Part shown: positions 37,073 through 45,718 of the stretch, one piece after another
Layout: the number at the start of each line of letters is the position of its first letter
Position numbering within the stretch: the stretch's first letter is position 1
NCBI RefSeq assembly: GCF_001442615.1
Contig: NZ_LMXN01000005.1
Span: 186,001-250,000, forward strand
Length of the DNA stretch: 64,000 nt
DNA from: Algoriphagus resistens
Lineage (GTDB): Bacteria > Bacteroidota > Bacteroidia > Cytophagales > Cyclobacteriaceae
Reading direction: 5' to 3'
Notes under the pieces: generated by a model
What the model saw: the letters and a program-made list of their open reading frames with translations, nothing else
Told to the model about the DNA's origin: nothing
Databases searched by the model: none
Position numbers and translations under genes: made by a program

Positions 37073-38761
37073 TTAAAATTTATTTTGGAGAATGTGATGG
37101 GGTGCAGCTGGCGCCTGCTCCGGATCTATACTGACTTCTATCACAGCTGTGCTTTTTGTTCTAAAGGCTTTATCCAAAATGCCATGTAACTGGTTTTTTC
37201 TGTTACAGCTATAACCTTCTGATCCACAGGCTTCTGCCACTTTTACAAAATCTATAGGGGTTAAATCCCCGCCATATACTGCTGTGCCTGCTGCTTTTTG
37301 CTCATACACATCCTGGGATAGCTGGTTATTCTTAAATATCACAACTTTGATAGGCAGTCTATAACGAACGGCGGTCACCAGTTCCGCCATAAGCATCGAA
37401 AATCCTCCATCTCCTACCATGGCGACACATTGCCTTTCAGGGAAAGCCAATTGTGCTGCAATGGCAAAGGGGAGCCCCGGAGCCATGGATGCAAGGTTTC
37501 CTGACACGGCCATTTGTTGGTCTTTCTTTATTTCCCAATGTCTGGCGGTGAAGATTGTATGAGCTCCTGTGTCAATGGAGACGGTGGCATCATCTTTTAA
37601 TAACCTCCCTACTTCTGCTACCAAGTATTGTGGCCTGACCAACTCGCTCTCGCCTTCTTCTACCTTCTTGAGGGTTTTCCTCCAATCACCCATGGCTTTT
37701 TGGTACTTTCTCAAAAAGCTTTGATCTTGCTTTTTGTTTACTTTTGGGAGTAGTGCCCGAACAGTTGCGCGGACATCACCGGTGAGCCCTACAGTAACGG
37801 GATATCTTAACCCTATCCTTTTGGGATTATGATCGATTTGTACTGCTTTGGCATCCTTGGGATAATAATCCAGATAAGGCATATTACTGCCAAGGATGAC
37901 CAAAACATCACATTCCTGCATCCAATCGCTAGACGGTATTGTTCCCAGATGTCCTGTACCTCCTGTACTGTAAGGTGAGTCATCAGGAATCACAGCTTTT
38001 CCCAATAATGCTTTCGCGACAGGGGCACCGAGCAACTCTGCAAGGCTTTGTACTTCATTTCGTGCTGCAAGTGCTCCGAAACCGGCCAGGATACCGATTT
38101 TTTTTCCAGAATTAATTATTTCCGCGGCCGACTCCAGGGCTTCATCAGCAGGAACTTCTACTCTGGGCTGGTAACTCTGTGAGCCTTTGAGTTTTTCGTT
38201 CCCCTCTTTGGAAGGCTTATCATCTTTGATTTCAACTTCCTGAGTGTCTTTGGAAAAATTCAAATGTGAGACCCCTGATTCATTCAATGCTGCTCTTATT
38301 GCTAGATCTACAATACTTTCAGCTTGTTTGGGACCGGTGATAACCTGGTTATAAGTTGTAACTTCCTGCATCAGAGAACTTACATTGACTTCCTGAATGT
38401 AATCTGTGCCTTCCAGATCCTGCACAGGTGCTCCGGTAATGGCAAGTACAGGAACGTGATCTTTGTAGGCATCATATAGTCCGTTCAGCAGATGGATGGC
38501 TCCCGGGCCGGAAGTAGCCAGACATACGCCTAATTTCCCGGTATATTTTGCATATCCACTTGCCATAAAGGCTGCGGACTCCTCGTGACGAACAGTAATA
38601 AACTTTATATCATCTTGCCGTTTACGCAAAGCTTCCACAATTGGATTGATGCGATCGCCGATGATTCCAAAAATAAATTTTACTTCCCAGTCAATAAGTT
38701 TCTGAACCAACACGTCTGCTGTGTTCATTTTTGATTCTCTTGTCTCATCTTTTCCTTTCAT
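37073..38761 (-). CDS. Thiamine-diphosphate enzyme, pyruvate oxidase/dehydrogenase (PoxB/YdaP-like)
   Basis: 562 residues with the three-domain ThDP fold. Glu60 in VRHEESAAF is the cofactor-activating Glu. The middle domain has GILAGFGALAARNE; the ThDP/Mg site is GDGGFSMLMAELVTA with FKNNQ. The sequence fits pyruvate oxidase or pyruvate:quinone dehydrogenase more than acetolactate synthase: the C-terminus ends in the region of the lipid-binding tail. Peripheral on the membrane or cytoplasmic. The more typical start is MNTADVLVQ at 38728. Last of the four genes here to remain intact before the esterase remnant. Confidence 0.88.
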   Translation of the reverse strand: MKGKDETRESKMNTADVLVQKLIDWEVKFIFGIIGDRINPIVEALRKRQDDIKFITVRHEESAAFMASGYAKYTGKLGVCLATSGPGAIHLLNGLYDAYKDHVPVLAITGAPVQDLEGTDYIQEVNVSSLMQEVTTYNQVITGPKQAESIVDLAIRAALNESGVSHLNFSKDTQEVEIKDDKPSKEGNEKLKGSQSYQPRVEVPADEALESAAEIINSGKKIGILAGFGALAARNEVQSLAELLGAPVAKALLGKAVIPDDSPYSTGGTGHLGTIPSSDWMQECDVLVILGSNMPYLDYYPKDAKAVQIDHNPKRIGLRYPVTVGLTGDVRATVRALLPKVNKKQDQSFLRKYQKAMGDWRKTLKKVEEGESELVRPQYLVAEVGRLLKDDATVSIDTGAHTIFTARHWEIKKDQQMAVSGNLASMAPGLPFAIAAQLAFPERQCVAMVGDGGFSMLMAELVTAVRYRLPIKVVIFKNNQLSQDVYEQKAAGTAVYGGDLTPIDFVKVAEACGSEGYSCNRKNQLHGILDKAFRTKSTAVIEVSIDPEQAPAAPHHILQNKF

Positions 38762-39038
38762 GCTTAAGTAGGTTTAGTTTCAGCAAGTCTAACTTCTGTC
38801 TCTTTAGTACAGGTAGAAAATTCAAGATCTGTTCCCACTGCGGATAGCTAAAGAGTTTATTAGAAATAGGTTGTTGAATATGGCAGTGCATGGACAGTTA
38901 TAGAACTTGATATTGTTTTTGGTATGAGAAGTATTCTGCGTGTGGTTCTTCCATTGAGATAGGACTGTGCATAATAGGTAACAGATCGTGGACTTTTACT
39001 CGCATAAGCAGCTGTTGGAAGAGATTTTCCTGAAAGGA

Positions 39039-39416
39039 TTATTCCAGACTTCCGCCTTTAGAGGGATCAGGTTTAGAAGGGATCTTAGTTAGTAGCGCTA
39101 TTGCACATATGAGCATACCTGCCACCAGATGGGGGATTGCCGAGATTTCTGAGAAGTGGGTGATCCAAGGACTGATAGCAAGGAAGATCCCAAGGATTAC
39201 ATCAAACACGATATGTACTCTTAAGGATATTATTCCAAAATGCTCTTCTTTAAACCGGGTAAATATGCTGTAAGTCAATGTAGTCAGGCCGATTATCACA
39301 GGAATCCACATTTCAGGACCATTCATTGTGAATCCGAATACCCATGGTATTCCTATTAAAATTGCCGCAACAACATAGTCTAAATAGGAGTGGGTTTTTG
39401 GGCTGATTATGTTCAT
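39039..39416 (-). CDS. SPW-repeat-like membrane protein, 125 residues
   Basis: Four membrane segments arranged as two similar halves; IGIPWVFGF in the first half and LAISPWITHF in the second fit the SPW repeat family. A Pro/Lys/Ser-rich tail ends the protein. Function of the family is unknown. Confidence 0.7.
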   Translation of the reverse strand: MNIISPKTHSYLDYVVAAILIGIPWVFGFTMNGPEMWIPVIIGLTTLTYSIFTRFKEEHFGIISLRVHIVFDVILGIFLAISPWITHFSEISAIPHLVAGMLICAIALLTKIPSKPDPSKGGSLE

Positions 39417-39613
39417 AAATAGCGATCATTTTTACTAATTGGCTTCTAATCTTTTACAAAATTTGATCCTTTCTTAGCTACTCCCTGAACAATTAATATG
39501 CTTATGATCGCTTATTGGCTTATACTTTGGTTGCATTGCAGGTGTATTTCCGGCACACTAGTACGTCGGTTAGGTTTGAATTTATTTTCCTTAGAATATT
39601 CAACGCTTTTATT

Positions 39614-40357
39614 ATGAAAGATAAAACTGATTTTAGCGGATTAAATGCACTTATTATTAACTGTACTTTAAAAAAATCCCCGCTTCCCAGCCATACATCT
39701 AAATTGGTTGATGTATCAAAGGGGATAATGGAGAGAGAGAATGTAAAGGCTGACTACATAAGATTTATTGACCATGATGTTCCCCCTGGTGAGTCGCCTG
39801 ACATGACTCAACAGGGGTGGGAAACCGATGAATGGCCTGCTCTTTTTGAACGGGTAGTCCAAGCTGATATTCTTATAGTAGCAGCTCCAATATGGCTCGG
39901 CCAGCAATCTTCTGTGGCTAAAAAGCTGATCGAGAGATTAGATGGAATGAGCAGTATGACCAATGCTAAAGGTCAGTACATATACTACGGAAAGGTAGGC
40001 GGCTGTTTGATTACAGGGAATGAGGATGGGCTTAAGCACAGTGCTATGGGGATTTTATTTTCATTGCAACATTTAGGTTTTACTATACCTCCACAGGCCG
40101 ACTGTGGGTGGATAGGTGAAGTGGGCCCAGGACCTAGTTACGGCGATACAGAGTGGCAGGGGAAACCCATAGATCCTCCTAAAGGTTTTGACTCTGACTT
40201 TACCAACCGAAACGTGACCTTTATGACCTATAATCTTATGCATCTGGCGTCAGCACTTAAGCGCCAGGGAGGATATCCAGCCTATGGTAACTCTGCTGAA
40301 GAATGGGAAAAAGGTAAAAGATGGGAATTCAAAAAGCCTGGAACAGGTAGCAGTTAA
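39614..40357 (+). CDS. Flavodoxin-fold NADPH-dependent FMN reductase family protein
   Basis: 247 residues. Alternating strand and helix with LIINCTLKKSPLPSHTSKL as the FMN phosphate loop, VVQADILIVAAPIWLGQ as the second nucleotide segment and GGCLITGNEDG as the third. The start at 39614 (MKDKTDFSGLNAL) is preferred over an ORF opening 99 bases earlier whose N-terminal region is not family-like. Likely quinone or flavin reduction; the C-terminal 60 residues extend the core. Confidence 0.82.
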   Translation: MKDKTDFSGLNALIINCTLKKSPLPSHTSKLVDVSKGIMERENVKADYIRFIDHDVPPGESPDMTQQGWETDEWPALFERVVQADILIVAAPIWLGQQSSVAKKLIERLDGMSSMTNAKGQYIYYGKVGGCLITGNEDGLKHSAMGILFSLQHLGFTIPPQADCGWIGEVGPGPSYGDTEWQGKPIDPPKGFDSDFTNRNVTFMTYNLMHLASALKRQGGYPAYGNSAEEWEKGKRWEFKKPGTGSS

Positions 40358-40363
40358 GGTTGG

Positions 40364-40393
40364 TATTCCTTTTTCTGAGAAGAAAAAGGAATA
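40364..40393 (+). terminator. Intrinsic terminator-like hairpin
   Basis: TATTCCTTTTTCT-GAGA-AGAAAAAGGAATA, perfect 13-base arms, 6 bases after the reductase stop. Confidence 0.65.
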
Positions 40394-40582
40394 ATCACCA
40401 GACGGTAAATGGCTTACGTAAACAAGTAGGTGGTTTTATAACGCGATGTGTGGCAACTAAAACCCACTTGAAGAAGAGTGTGGTTATTCCCGATATCTCT
40501 TTGATATGTAAGCCACATATGAAATTGGTAGGTGATTTGAACTTTGATTAAGCATTGTAGAATATAGCGTTCAGAAGAGCAT

Positions 40583-41671
40583 ATGGAAAACATACTTATT
40601 ACCGGCGGTGCGGGATTTATGGGATGCTACCTTTGCGATGAATTACTCTCCCGGGGGTACAAAGTCACTGTATTAGATAATCTTTCTCCCCATGTCCATG
40701 GGCTAGATTCCGAACGACCGGAACGAGTATCTAAGGACGTAGAGCTAGTGGTAGGGGATATCCGGGATGTTTTTACCGTAGAACCACTTGTGAAGAAGGC
40801 AGATGCAGTCTTTCATTTGGCAGCCATCGGAAGCAATGGTAAATCCATGGACCAGATACAAGAACTTAACGATGTGAATAATATTGGCACATCGGTACTG
40901 ATAGAGTCAATCATAAGAAATCCGGTCCGGAAACTGATATTTGCCTCCAGTTTGAGCATTTATGGAGAAGGTACTTACACTGATTCAAGCGGGGGTATTT
41001 ATCAAAATTTAAATCGCTCTCCTGCTGACTTAATGGCTAAAAAATGGGATTTTCATAGTCCGTCAGGGGAATTGCTCATACCACTTGCATGCAAGGAAGA
41101 TCATATTGCCAGCCTGGATTCCGTATACGCCCTTACTAAGTACGATCAGGAAAAACTATGTATGTTGGTAAGTGAGGCCTATAATATCCCTGTGGTTTCT
41201 CTTAGATTTTTTAATGTATATGGCCCTGGCCAGTCCTTTGAAAGCCGGTATTCTGATGTGATGTCAGGGTTTGTCTCCAGGTTTATAAATAAACAATCCC
41301 CTCTTGTACTGGAAGATGGTAATCAGCTTAGGGATTTCATCTACATTTCTGATGCAGTGAAAGCCTGTCGGTTGGCATTGGAACTCCCCACGGCAGACGG
41401 AGAAATTATTAATGTAGGAAGTGGGGAACCCAGAACCATCCTTTCACTCGCGCAATATTTTACGGATGCATTGGACTCTGGGCAGACTGTTCCCCTTGTA
41501 ACTGAGCAATATAGGTTTAAAGAAGCAAGACATTGCTTTGCAGATATTTCCAAAGCTGAAAAACTATTAGGGTTTCAGCCAGAGATAGAAATAGAACAAG
41601 GTATAGGAAAGGCCATAGCCTGGCTTGAGGACCCCGCTCTTATCAACGAAATAAAAAGACAGTTGGATTGA
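40583..41671 (+). CDS. NAD-dependent sugar-nucleotide epimerase/dehydratase
   Basis: 362 residues, extended SDR. NAD motif GGAGFMG at the N-terminus (ILITGGAGFMGCYLCDE), catalytic SSLSIYGEG and YALTKYDQEK (Tyr-x-x-x-Lys), RFFNVYGPGQ after it. Likely a UDP-sugar 4-epimerase or 4,6-dehydratase-type enzyme of surface polysaccharide synthesis; the exact sugar is not determined. The decayed relative at 33833 shares its N-terminal motif and spacing. No sugar-transferase genes are adjacent, so it stands alone. Confidence 0.9.
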   Translation: MENILITGGAGFMGCYLCDELLSRGYKVTVLDNLSPHVHGLDSERPERVSKDVELVVGDIRDVFTVEPLVKKADAVFHLAAIGSNGKSMDQIQELNDVNNIGTSVLIESIIRNPVRKLIFASSLSIYGEGTYTDSSGGIYQNLNRSPADLMAKKWDFHSPSGELLIPLACKEDHIASLDSVYALTKYDQEKLCMLVSEAYNIPVVSLRFFNVYGPGQSFESRYSDVMSGFVSRFINKQSPLVLEDGNQLRDFIYISDAVKACRLALELPTADGEIINVGSGEPRTILSLAQYFTDALDSGQTVPLVTEQYRFKEARHCFADISKAEKLLGFQPEIEIEQGIGKAIAWLEDPALINEIKRQLD

Positions 41672-41992
41672 CGGTATATCCTATGTGAAGGATCGTACAC
41701 ATGGTAAACGTATTGGTCCAAGTAGATTGGAGCTCATCAAATCTAAGCGGCATTTCGAATCTGTAAATTATTGAAAATAACCCGGTTTTAGAGGAACAAA
41801 AATTCTTTGTATTCACTTTTTTAAAGAGGAACGTTCATTCATTGTCTTTGGAACCACCGATTCAAGGCAATTATTTCATTGCCTTACGTCGTTTCTGGCT
41901 ACCTGCCTTCCAGTTCGGGCAATCACTTGATCCTTACCGTTTTTTGCTTTTCGTTTTGTAAAAATCACACCACTAATCTACCTACAACTATT

Positions 41993-43102
41993 ATGGAAGA
42001 ATTACTAAATAATGAATATTTCGGAAATACAGGGCAGGAATACCTGATAATGCTCGGGGGAATCGCCTTAGGGCTATTGCTGGTTAGGGTTTTCAAGCGA
42101 GTGATATTGAAGCGTATCAGTCATGCTGTTTCAAAATCCAAAACCACAATCGATGATTTTATAGTTGAGAATATCGGACTTTACGTGGTTCCGATGGTCT
42201 ATTTTACAATTATTTATGCAGGGCTGAAGACACTCTCCTGGCCTGAAAGAATGACCACCATTATGGAAGTAGTGTTTGTGGTTATCCTTACTTATTACGC
42301 TATCCGACTTGTTTCCAGTATAATACTCATGTTGCTGCAGTCATATATCAGAAGCCAGGAGGGAGGTGAAGAAAAAGTGAAGCAGATGGGCGGGATTATT
42401 TTGATTATCAATGGGATTATTTGGATGATTGGATTGATATTTATGCTAAGCAATCTCGGTTATGATGTTTCCGCGATCATTGCCGGAATGGGGATAGGAG
42501 GTATTGCCATAGCGCTTGCAGCACAGAATATAATAGGCGATTTATTTAATTATTTTGTGATCTTTTTTGACCGTCCCTTTGAGGTAGGAGATTTCCTTGT
42601 GGTTGAAGATAAAAATGGAATTGTAGATAAAATCGGTATCAAAACCACAAGAATCAAGACGCTCTCAGGCGAGCAGCTGGTCTTTGCCAACAGCGACTTG
42701 ACCAGTTCCCGCATTCATAATTACAAAAAGATGCAGCGCCGTAGGATTGTATTCACAGTGGGAGTGACGTATGAAACGCCTGTAGAGCAGGTGAAAATGA
42801 TTCCAGGGCTTCTGAAAGAAATAGTAGAATCAGAGGAGCGGGTGGACTTTGACAGGGCCCATTTTAAATCCTTTGGGGATTCTAGTTTAGATTATGAGGT
42901 TGTCTATATTATCAACAGCGCCGACTTCAACACCTATATGGATATACAGCAGGACTTCAACTTTCAGATCTATCAAAAATTTAGTGAATTAGGTATATCC
43001 ATAGCCTTCCCTACACGAACGTTGTACCTGCGCAATGAAAATGGAATGAAACTCAAGCTGGATATGGAGAAAACCGTGGAGAGCAGCTTAGATCAAAAAT
43101 AG
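41993..43102 (+). CDS. Mechanosensitive ion channel, MscS family
   Basis: 369 residues. Start MEELLNNEYF at 41993; codons upstream (from 41879) lack family likeness. Three or more membrane helices, then the pore helix GMGIGGIAIALAAQNIIGDLFNYF typical of the family (Gly/Ala-rich packing) and the beta domain FFDRPFEVGDFLVVED. C-terminal cytoplasmic part to the end. Releases solutes on osmotic downshock; inner membrane. Confidence 0.92.
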   Translation: MEELLNNEYFGNTGQEYLIMLGGIALGLLLVRVFKRVILKRISHAVSKSKTTIDDFIVENIGLYVVPMVYFTIIYAGLKTLSWPERMTTIMEVVFVVILTYYAIRLVSSIILMLLQSYIRSQEGGEEKVKQMGGIILIINGIIWMIGLIFMLSNLGYDVSAIIAGMGIGGIAIALAAQNIIGDLFNYFVIFFDRPFEVGDFLVVEDKNGIVDKIGIKTTRIKTLSGEQLVFANSDLTSSRIHNYKKMQRRRIVFTVGVTYETPVEQVKMIPGLLKEIVESEERVDFDRAHFKSFGDSSLDYEVVYIINSADFNTYMDIQQDFNFQIYQKFSELGISIAFPTRTLYLRNENGMKLKLDMEKTVESSLDQK

Positions 43103-43399
43103 AAAAATATTACGTCAGGAGACTCAGGTAGGTATTTGACTCTTAATATCAACTTGTTGAGAGAATTCAACGGGTTGAGAATATATCTCTCATACCTATT
43201 TGGGCACCTATAGAAGAGCGGTTTTGAAGGTTAATTTAAATTGTCAGTTAGGAAGCTCAAATTCCAGCCCTAACATCCAGTGAAACTGGTTTTGTATCTT
43301 GAAACCTCGGTTTTGATGCCTTCAACCATCGTTTGGTACATGGATATGGGGAGGTATGGCTGGTTTTTTGGTTTAACAAAACGAATGAACCCGATAACT

Positions 43400-43726
43400 A
43401 TGAATAGCTTAACCCCTTTAAAAAGTAATTGTTCTAAGGCACTTGAGCAGTGCATCAAGGATAGCCATCAGCTGGTAGAATCCCATAAAGAAATTTCTGG
43501 AATGGAGAAATGTGTGGAACTAGCACAACGCTGCATCAGAGCATGTGCTGAATGTCTAGATGCATGCGAATCGGCGAGATTGGATCGAGGAAGAATGATG
43601 TTGACCTGCGCTGAAGTATGCAAAATATTTGCGGCTGAATGTGAAAAGCATGGCTCTGATGAATGTAAAAATTGTGTTGAATCGTGTAGAAATTGTTTGG
43701 AAGAATTCGAGCATGTTCTAGCTTAA
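43400..43726 (+). CDS. Cys-rich four-helix copper-binding protein (DUF326/Csp-like)
   Basis: 108 residues with 14 cysteines, mostly spaced along four amphipathic helices: CSKALEQC, MEKCVELAQRCIRACAEC, MLTCAEVCKIFAAEC, and ECKNCVESCRNCLEEF. This pattern is that of the copper storage protein (Csp3-like) family, where Cys line the bundle core and bind Cu(I). The start at 43400 (MNSLTPLKS) is preferred over 43385. No signal peptide, so it is cytosolic. Confidence 0.85.
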   Translation: MNSLTPLKSNCSKALEQCIKDSHQLVESHKEISGMEKCVELAQRCIRACAECLDACESARLDRGRMMLTCAEVCKIFAAECEKHGSDECKNCVESCRNCLEEFEHVLA

Positions 43727-43990
43727 CCATTAACAACAAGCTTCGGACTATGGCGTCCTTTGGGGCGATAGTTTAAATTTTATTGAGATTATACTGTCAT
43801 CTAGTGATTGCTATCGGGCTATCTGCCCTGTTTGGGAGATTATCAGTGCATCTACTTTGCTGCGATTCTGATTTTCTATCATTAAGCTTTATCTAACTGC
43901 CAAATTTTTTTAAAATGAGGAGGAGCTAAAATTGCTATTGGTTGGCAGCGGGGATTTGAAGTAGCTTTTTTACTCAGGTAGTTTTAAGAT

Positions 43991-44040
43991 ATAGGTATAT
44001 AAATAATATAGGTATATAAATAATATAGGTATATAATAAA
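43991..44040. repeat. Tandem repeat, 17-base unit, 2.9 copies, directly upstream of DUF421
   Basis: Unit ATAGGTATATAAATAAT repeated at 43991, 44008 and 44025, the third copy 16 bases and altered at its end. The array ends two bases before the DUF421 ATG, so copy number changes would alter the leader length. Confidence 0.85.
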
Positions 44041-44042
44041 AC

Positions 44043-44570
44043 ATGGATAACATACTATTTGAAAGTTGGGATAGTACAATCCGTACGATTGTATTGACTG
44101 TGTTAGGTTACATGGTGATGGTTGTTTTACTCCGGATATCCGGGAAAAGGACACTTTCGAAAATGAATGCATTTGATTTTGTCGTTACCATAGCTTTGGG
44201 ATCGTGCCTGGCTTCCATTTCACTGAATAAGAATATTACTTTGGTGGATGGTATTGTGGCGTTTTCGCTGTTTATTTTTTTGCAGTTTGCCTTTACCTAT
44301 CTTTCAGTCCATATAAAAGGTTTTAGGTCACTTATCACTGATAAGCCTGTGATAGTATTTTACAAAGGTGCTTTCCTGGAAGCAGAAATGAAAAAACAGC
44401 GCTTGACCAAAGAGGAGGTTTTTAATGTCTGCCGTCTCCAAGGCTATTCCTCATTGGATCATGTCTACCTTATTGTTTTGGAAAGCACTGGGGATCTATC
44501 GATTATTAAGGACCATACAAAAGGAAAACTAGATGCTGTAGCTTTCTTATCTCCACATGATGCTAGCTGA
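44043..44570 (+). CDS. DUF421 family membrane protein (YetF/YcaP-like)
   Basis: 175 residues. Three N-terminal membrane helices, then the conserved block LRISGKRTLSKMNAFDFV and a small cytoplasmic domain (ITDKPVIVFYKGAFLEAEM). The core motif is intact; the C-terminal part is slightly shorter than long members. Function unknown; some members affect surface properties. Confidence 0.88.
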   Translation: MDNILFESWDSTIRTIVLTVLGYMVMVVLLRISGKRTLSKMNAFDFVVTIALGSCLASISLNKNITLVDGIVAFSLFIFLQFAFTYLSVHIKGFRSLITDKPVIVFYKGAFLEAEMKKQRLTKEEVFNVCRLQGYSSLDHVYLIVLESTGDLSIIKDHTKGKLDAVAFLSPHDAS

Positions 44571-44691
44571 CCAGTATGGGTATTGCAATGCTGGGAATTA
44601 CTCCTAAAAATATACAGATGGAAGATCTGTGTACTGATTGATTTATTGATGCAAGTGTAAGTAGGAAATACAGCATGGGGGACTAATAATA

Positions 44692-45042
44692 CTATTTGTT
44701 TAGTGAGCCGGTTTTTTTTCCGGAGGCGGTTTCTTCCAAATAAATGAGTAACTGTTCTATTTTTCCGGATAGGGACCTGGAATATATCTTTGTCCATTTG
44801 CCTGATTGTAACTCTAGATTTACTGAGTATAATTTACCCCACCAAAGCATATTTATCCGTTGTATATTCCAACTTTTGAGATCCGATTCAAGATTTATCA
44901 CTTCTTTTTTTAAGGGATGCCGTATCGTTAACTTATCTGCTTTGATATGGATGTTATTGCTGCTTTTAGAGTTTGACAGCAGCACCATAACAAGAATAAA
45001 AATGATAAGAACTGAAAGAAAAAGTAGGATAAGATAATTCAT
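44692..45042 (-). CDS. Membrane-anchored hypothetical protein, 116 residues
   Basis: One N-terminal membrane helix (about 4-22), then a soluble domain with HIKADKLTIRHPLKKEVINL and SWNIQRINMLWWGKLYS; the strand pattern looks like a small PH- or beta-type fold. Not a recognised family. Convergent with the DUF421 gene. Confidence 0.55.
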   Translation of the reverse strand: MNYLILLFLSVLIIFILVMVLLSNSKSSNNIHIKADKLTIRHPLKKEVINLESDLKSWNIQRINMLWWGKLYSVNLELQSGKWTKIYSRSLSGKIEQLLIYLEETASGKKTGSLNK

Positions 45043-45142
45043 AGTAAGCGTGATTTAGCGGACGGATTTAATTTAAAATCCAAAAACAATGCCACCTGTA
45101 GACTGGTTATTAGAACTTGGGAGCTAGTTCAATTTGTTCCTA

Positions 45143-45490
45143 CTAGCAGTTGATAGGTTTCATCTTTTCCTTCTCAATTTGCCTGTCTCCCCATTCCCGT
45201 AAGTGATTGATGAAAGGGATAAGCTCCTCAGCGGAAGCGGTCAGTGAATATTCTACCTTGGGCGGTACTTCATGGTATACTTTGCGTACTACCAGGCTGT
45301 CCTCTTCCAGTTCACGCAGTGTTTGCGTGAGCATTTTGGGTGTAATATCCGTCAGTGTTTTACGGAGCTCCCCGTACCTCATTATTTTATGGCTGTGTAG
45401 GTACCAAATTATCCTCCCTTTATATTTTCCGCCAATCCGTCTAAAGGCGTAATCCACTGAGCATACAGGCTCTGTAGCAAATTTTTTCAT
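45143..45490 (-). CDS. HxlR family transcriptional regulator
   Basis: 115 residues with the HxlR winged helix: CSVDYAFRRIGGKYKGRI, MRYGELRKTL, ITPKMLTQTLRELEEDSLVVR, then YSLTASAEELIPFINHLREWG. One Cys in the N-terminal segment (EPVCSVD) is the position used as a redox or electrophile sensor in some relatives such as YodB. Divergent from the quinone oxidoreductase, which it probably controls. Confidence 0.9.
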   Translation of the reverse strand: MKKFATEPVCSVDYAFRRIGGKYKGRIIWYLHSHKIMRYGELRKTLTDITPKMLTQTLRELEEDSLVVRKVYHEVPPKVEYSLTASAEELIPFINHLREWGDRQIEKEKMKPINC

Positions 45491-45553
45491 ATTTATTCAA
45501 GATTTTATTGGTGATAATCAGGATAGTATCATTTTGGTCTGTAAGGTACAAAA

Positions 45554-45594
45554 AAGTATATACTTGATATATGGATACCATGAAGATACTTTTG
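45554..45594 (+). promoter_or_regulatory. Promoter with overlapping palindromic operator, HxlR/quinone oxidoreductase spacer
   Basis: A TAnnTTTG-type -7 box (TACTTTTG at 45587-45594) with a TTG 20 bases upstream (45564-45566). The palindrome AAGTATATACTT at 45554-45565 covers the -33 side, fitting repression by the divergent HxlR protein. The transcript would begin near 45600 and include the leader ORF at 45623. Confidence 0.6.
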
Positions 45595-45622
45595 AACCTG
45601 AATCATGAATAAAATCTACCTT

Positions 45623-45718
45623 ATGAAATCGAGCATGACGAAAACGTCACACACCGAGATGATTATAAAGTATGCGAGATTACATATGGCCTTTAAAAGA
45701 CAAATTATAAACAGATGA
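45623..45718 (+). CDS. Leader ORF, copy 3 (31 codons), upstream of quinone oxidoreductase
   Basis: Open frame starting MKSSMTKTSH with YARLHM at codons 17-22; its stop overlaps the next gene's ATG (ATGA). At nucleotide level it follows copies 1 and 2 over most of its length, including TATGCGAGATTACATAT against CATGCGAGATTCCATAT. It is downstream of a proper promoter, so it is transcribed as a leader. Confidence 0.5.
   Translation: MKSSMTKTSHTEMIIKYARLHMAFKRQIINR

Noticed and set aside
38990..39010. Partial leader-like string on the - strand (TATGCGAG)
   Set aside because: Only 8 bases match and no start codon follows at 90 bases, so it is not a fourth copy of the leader.
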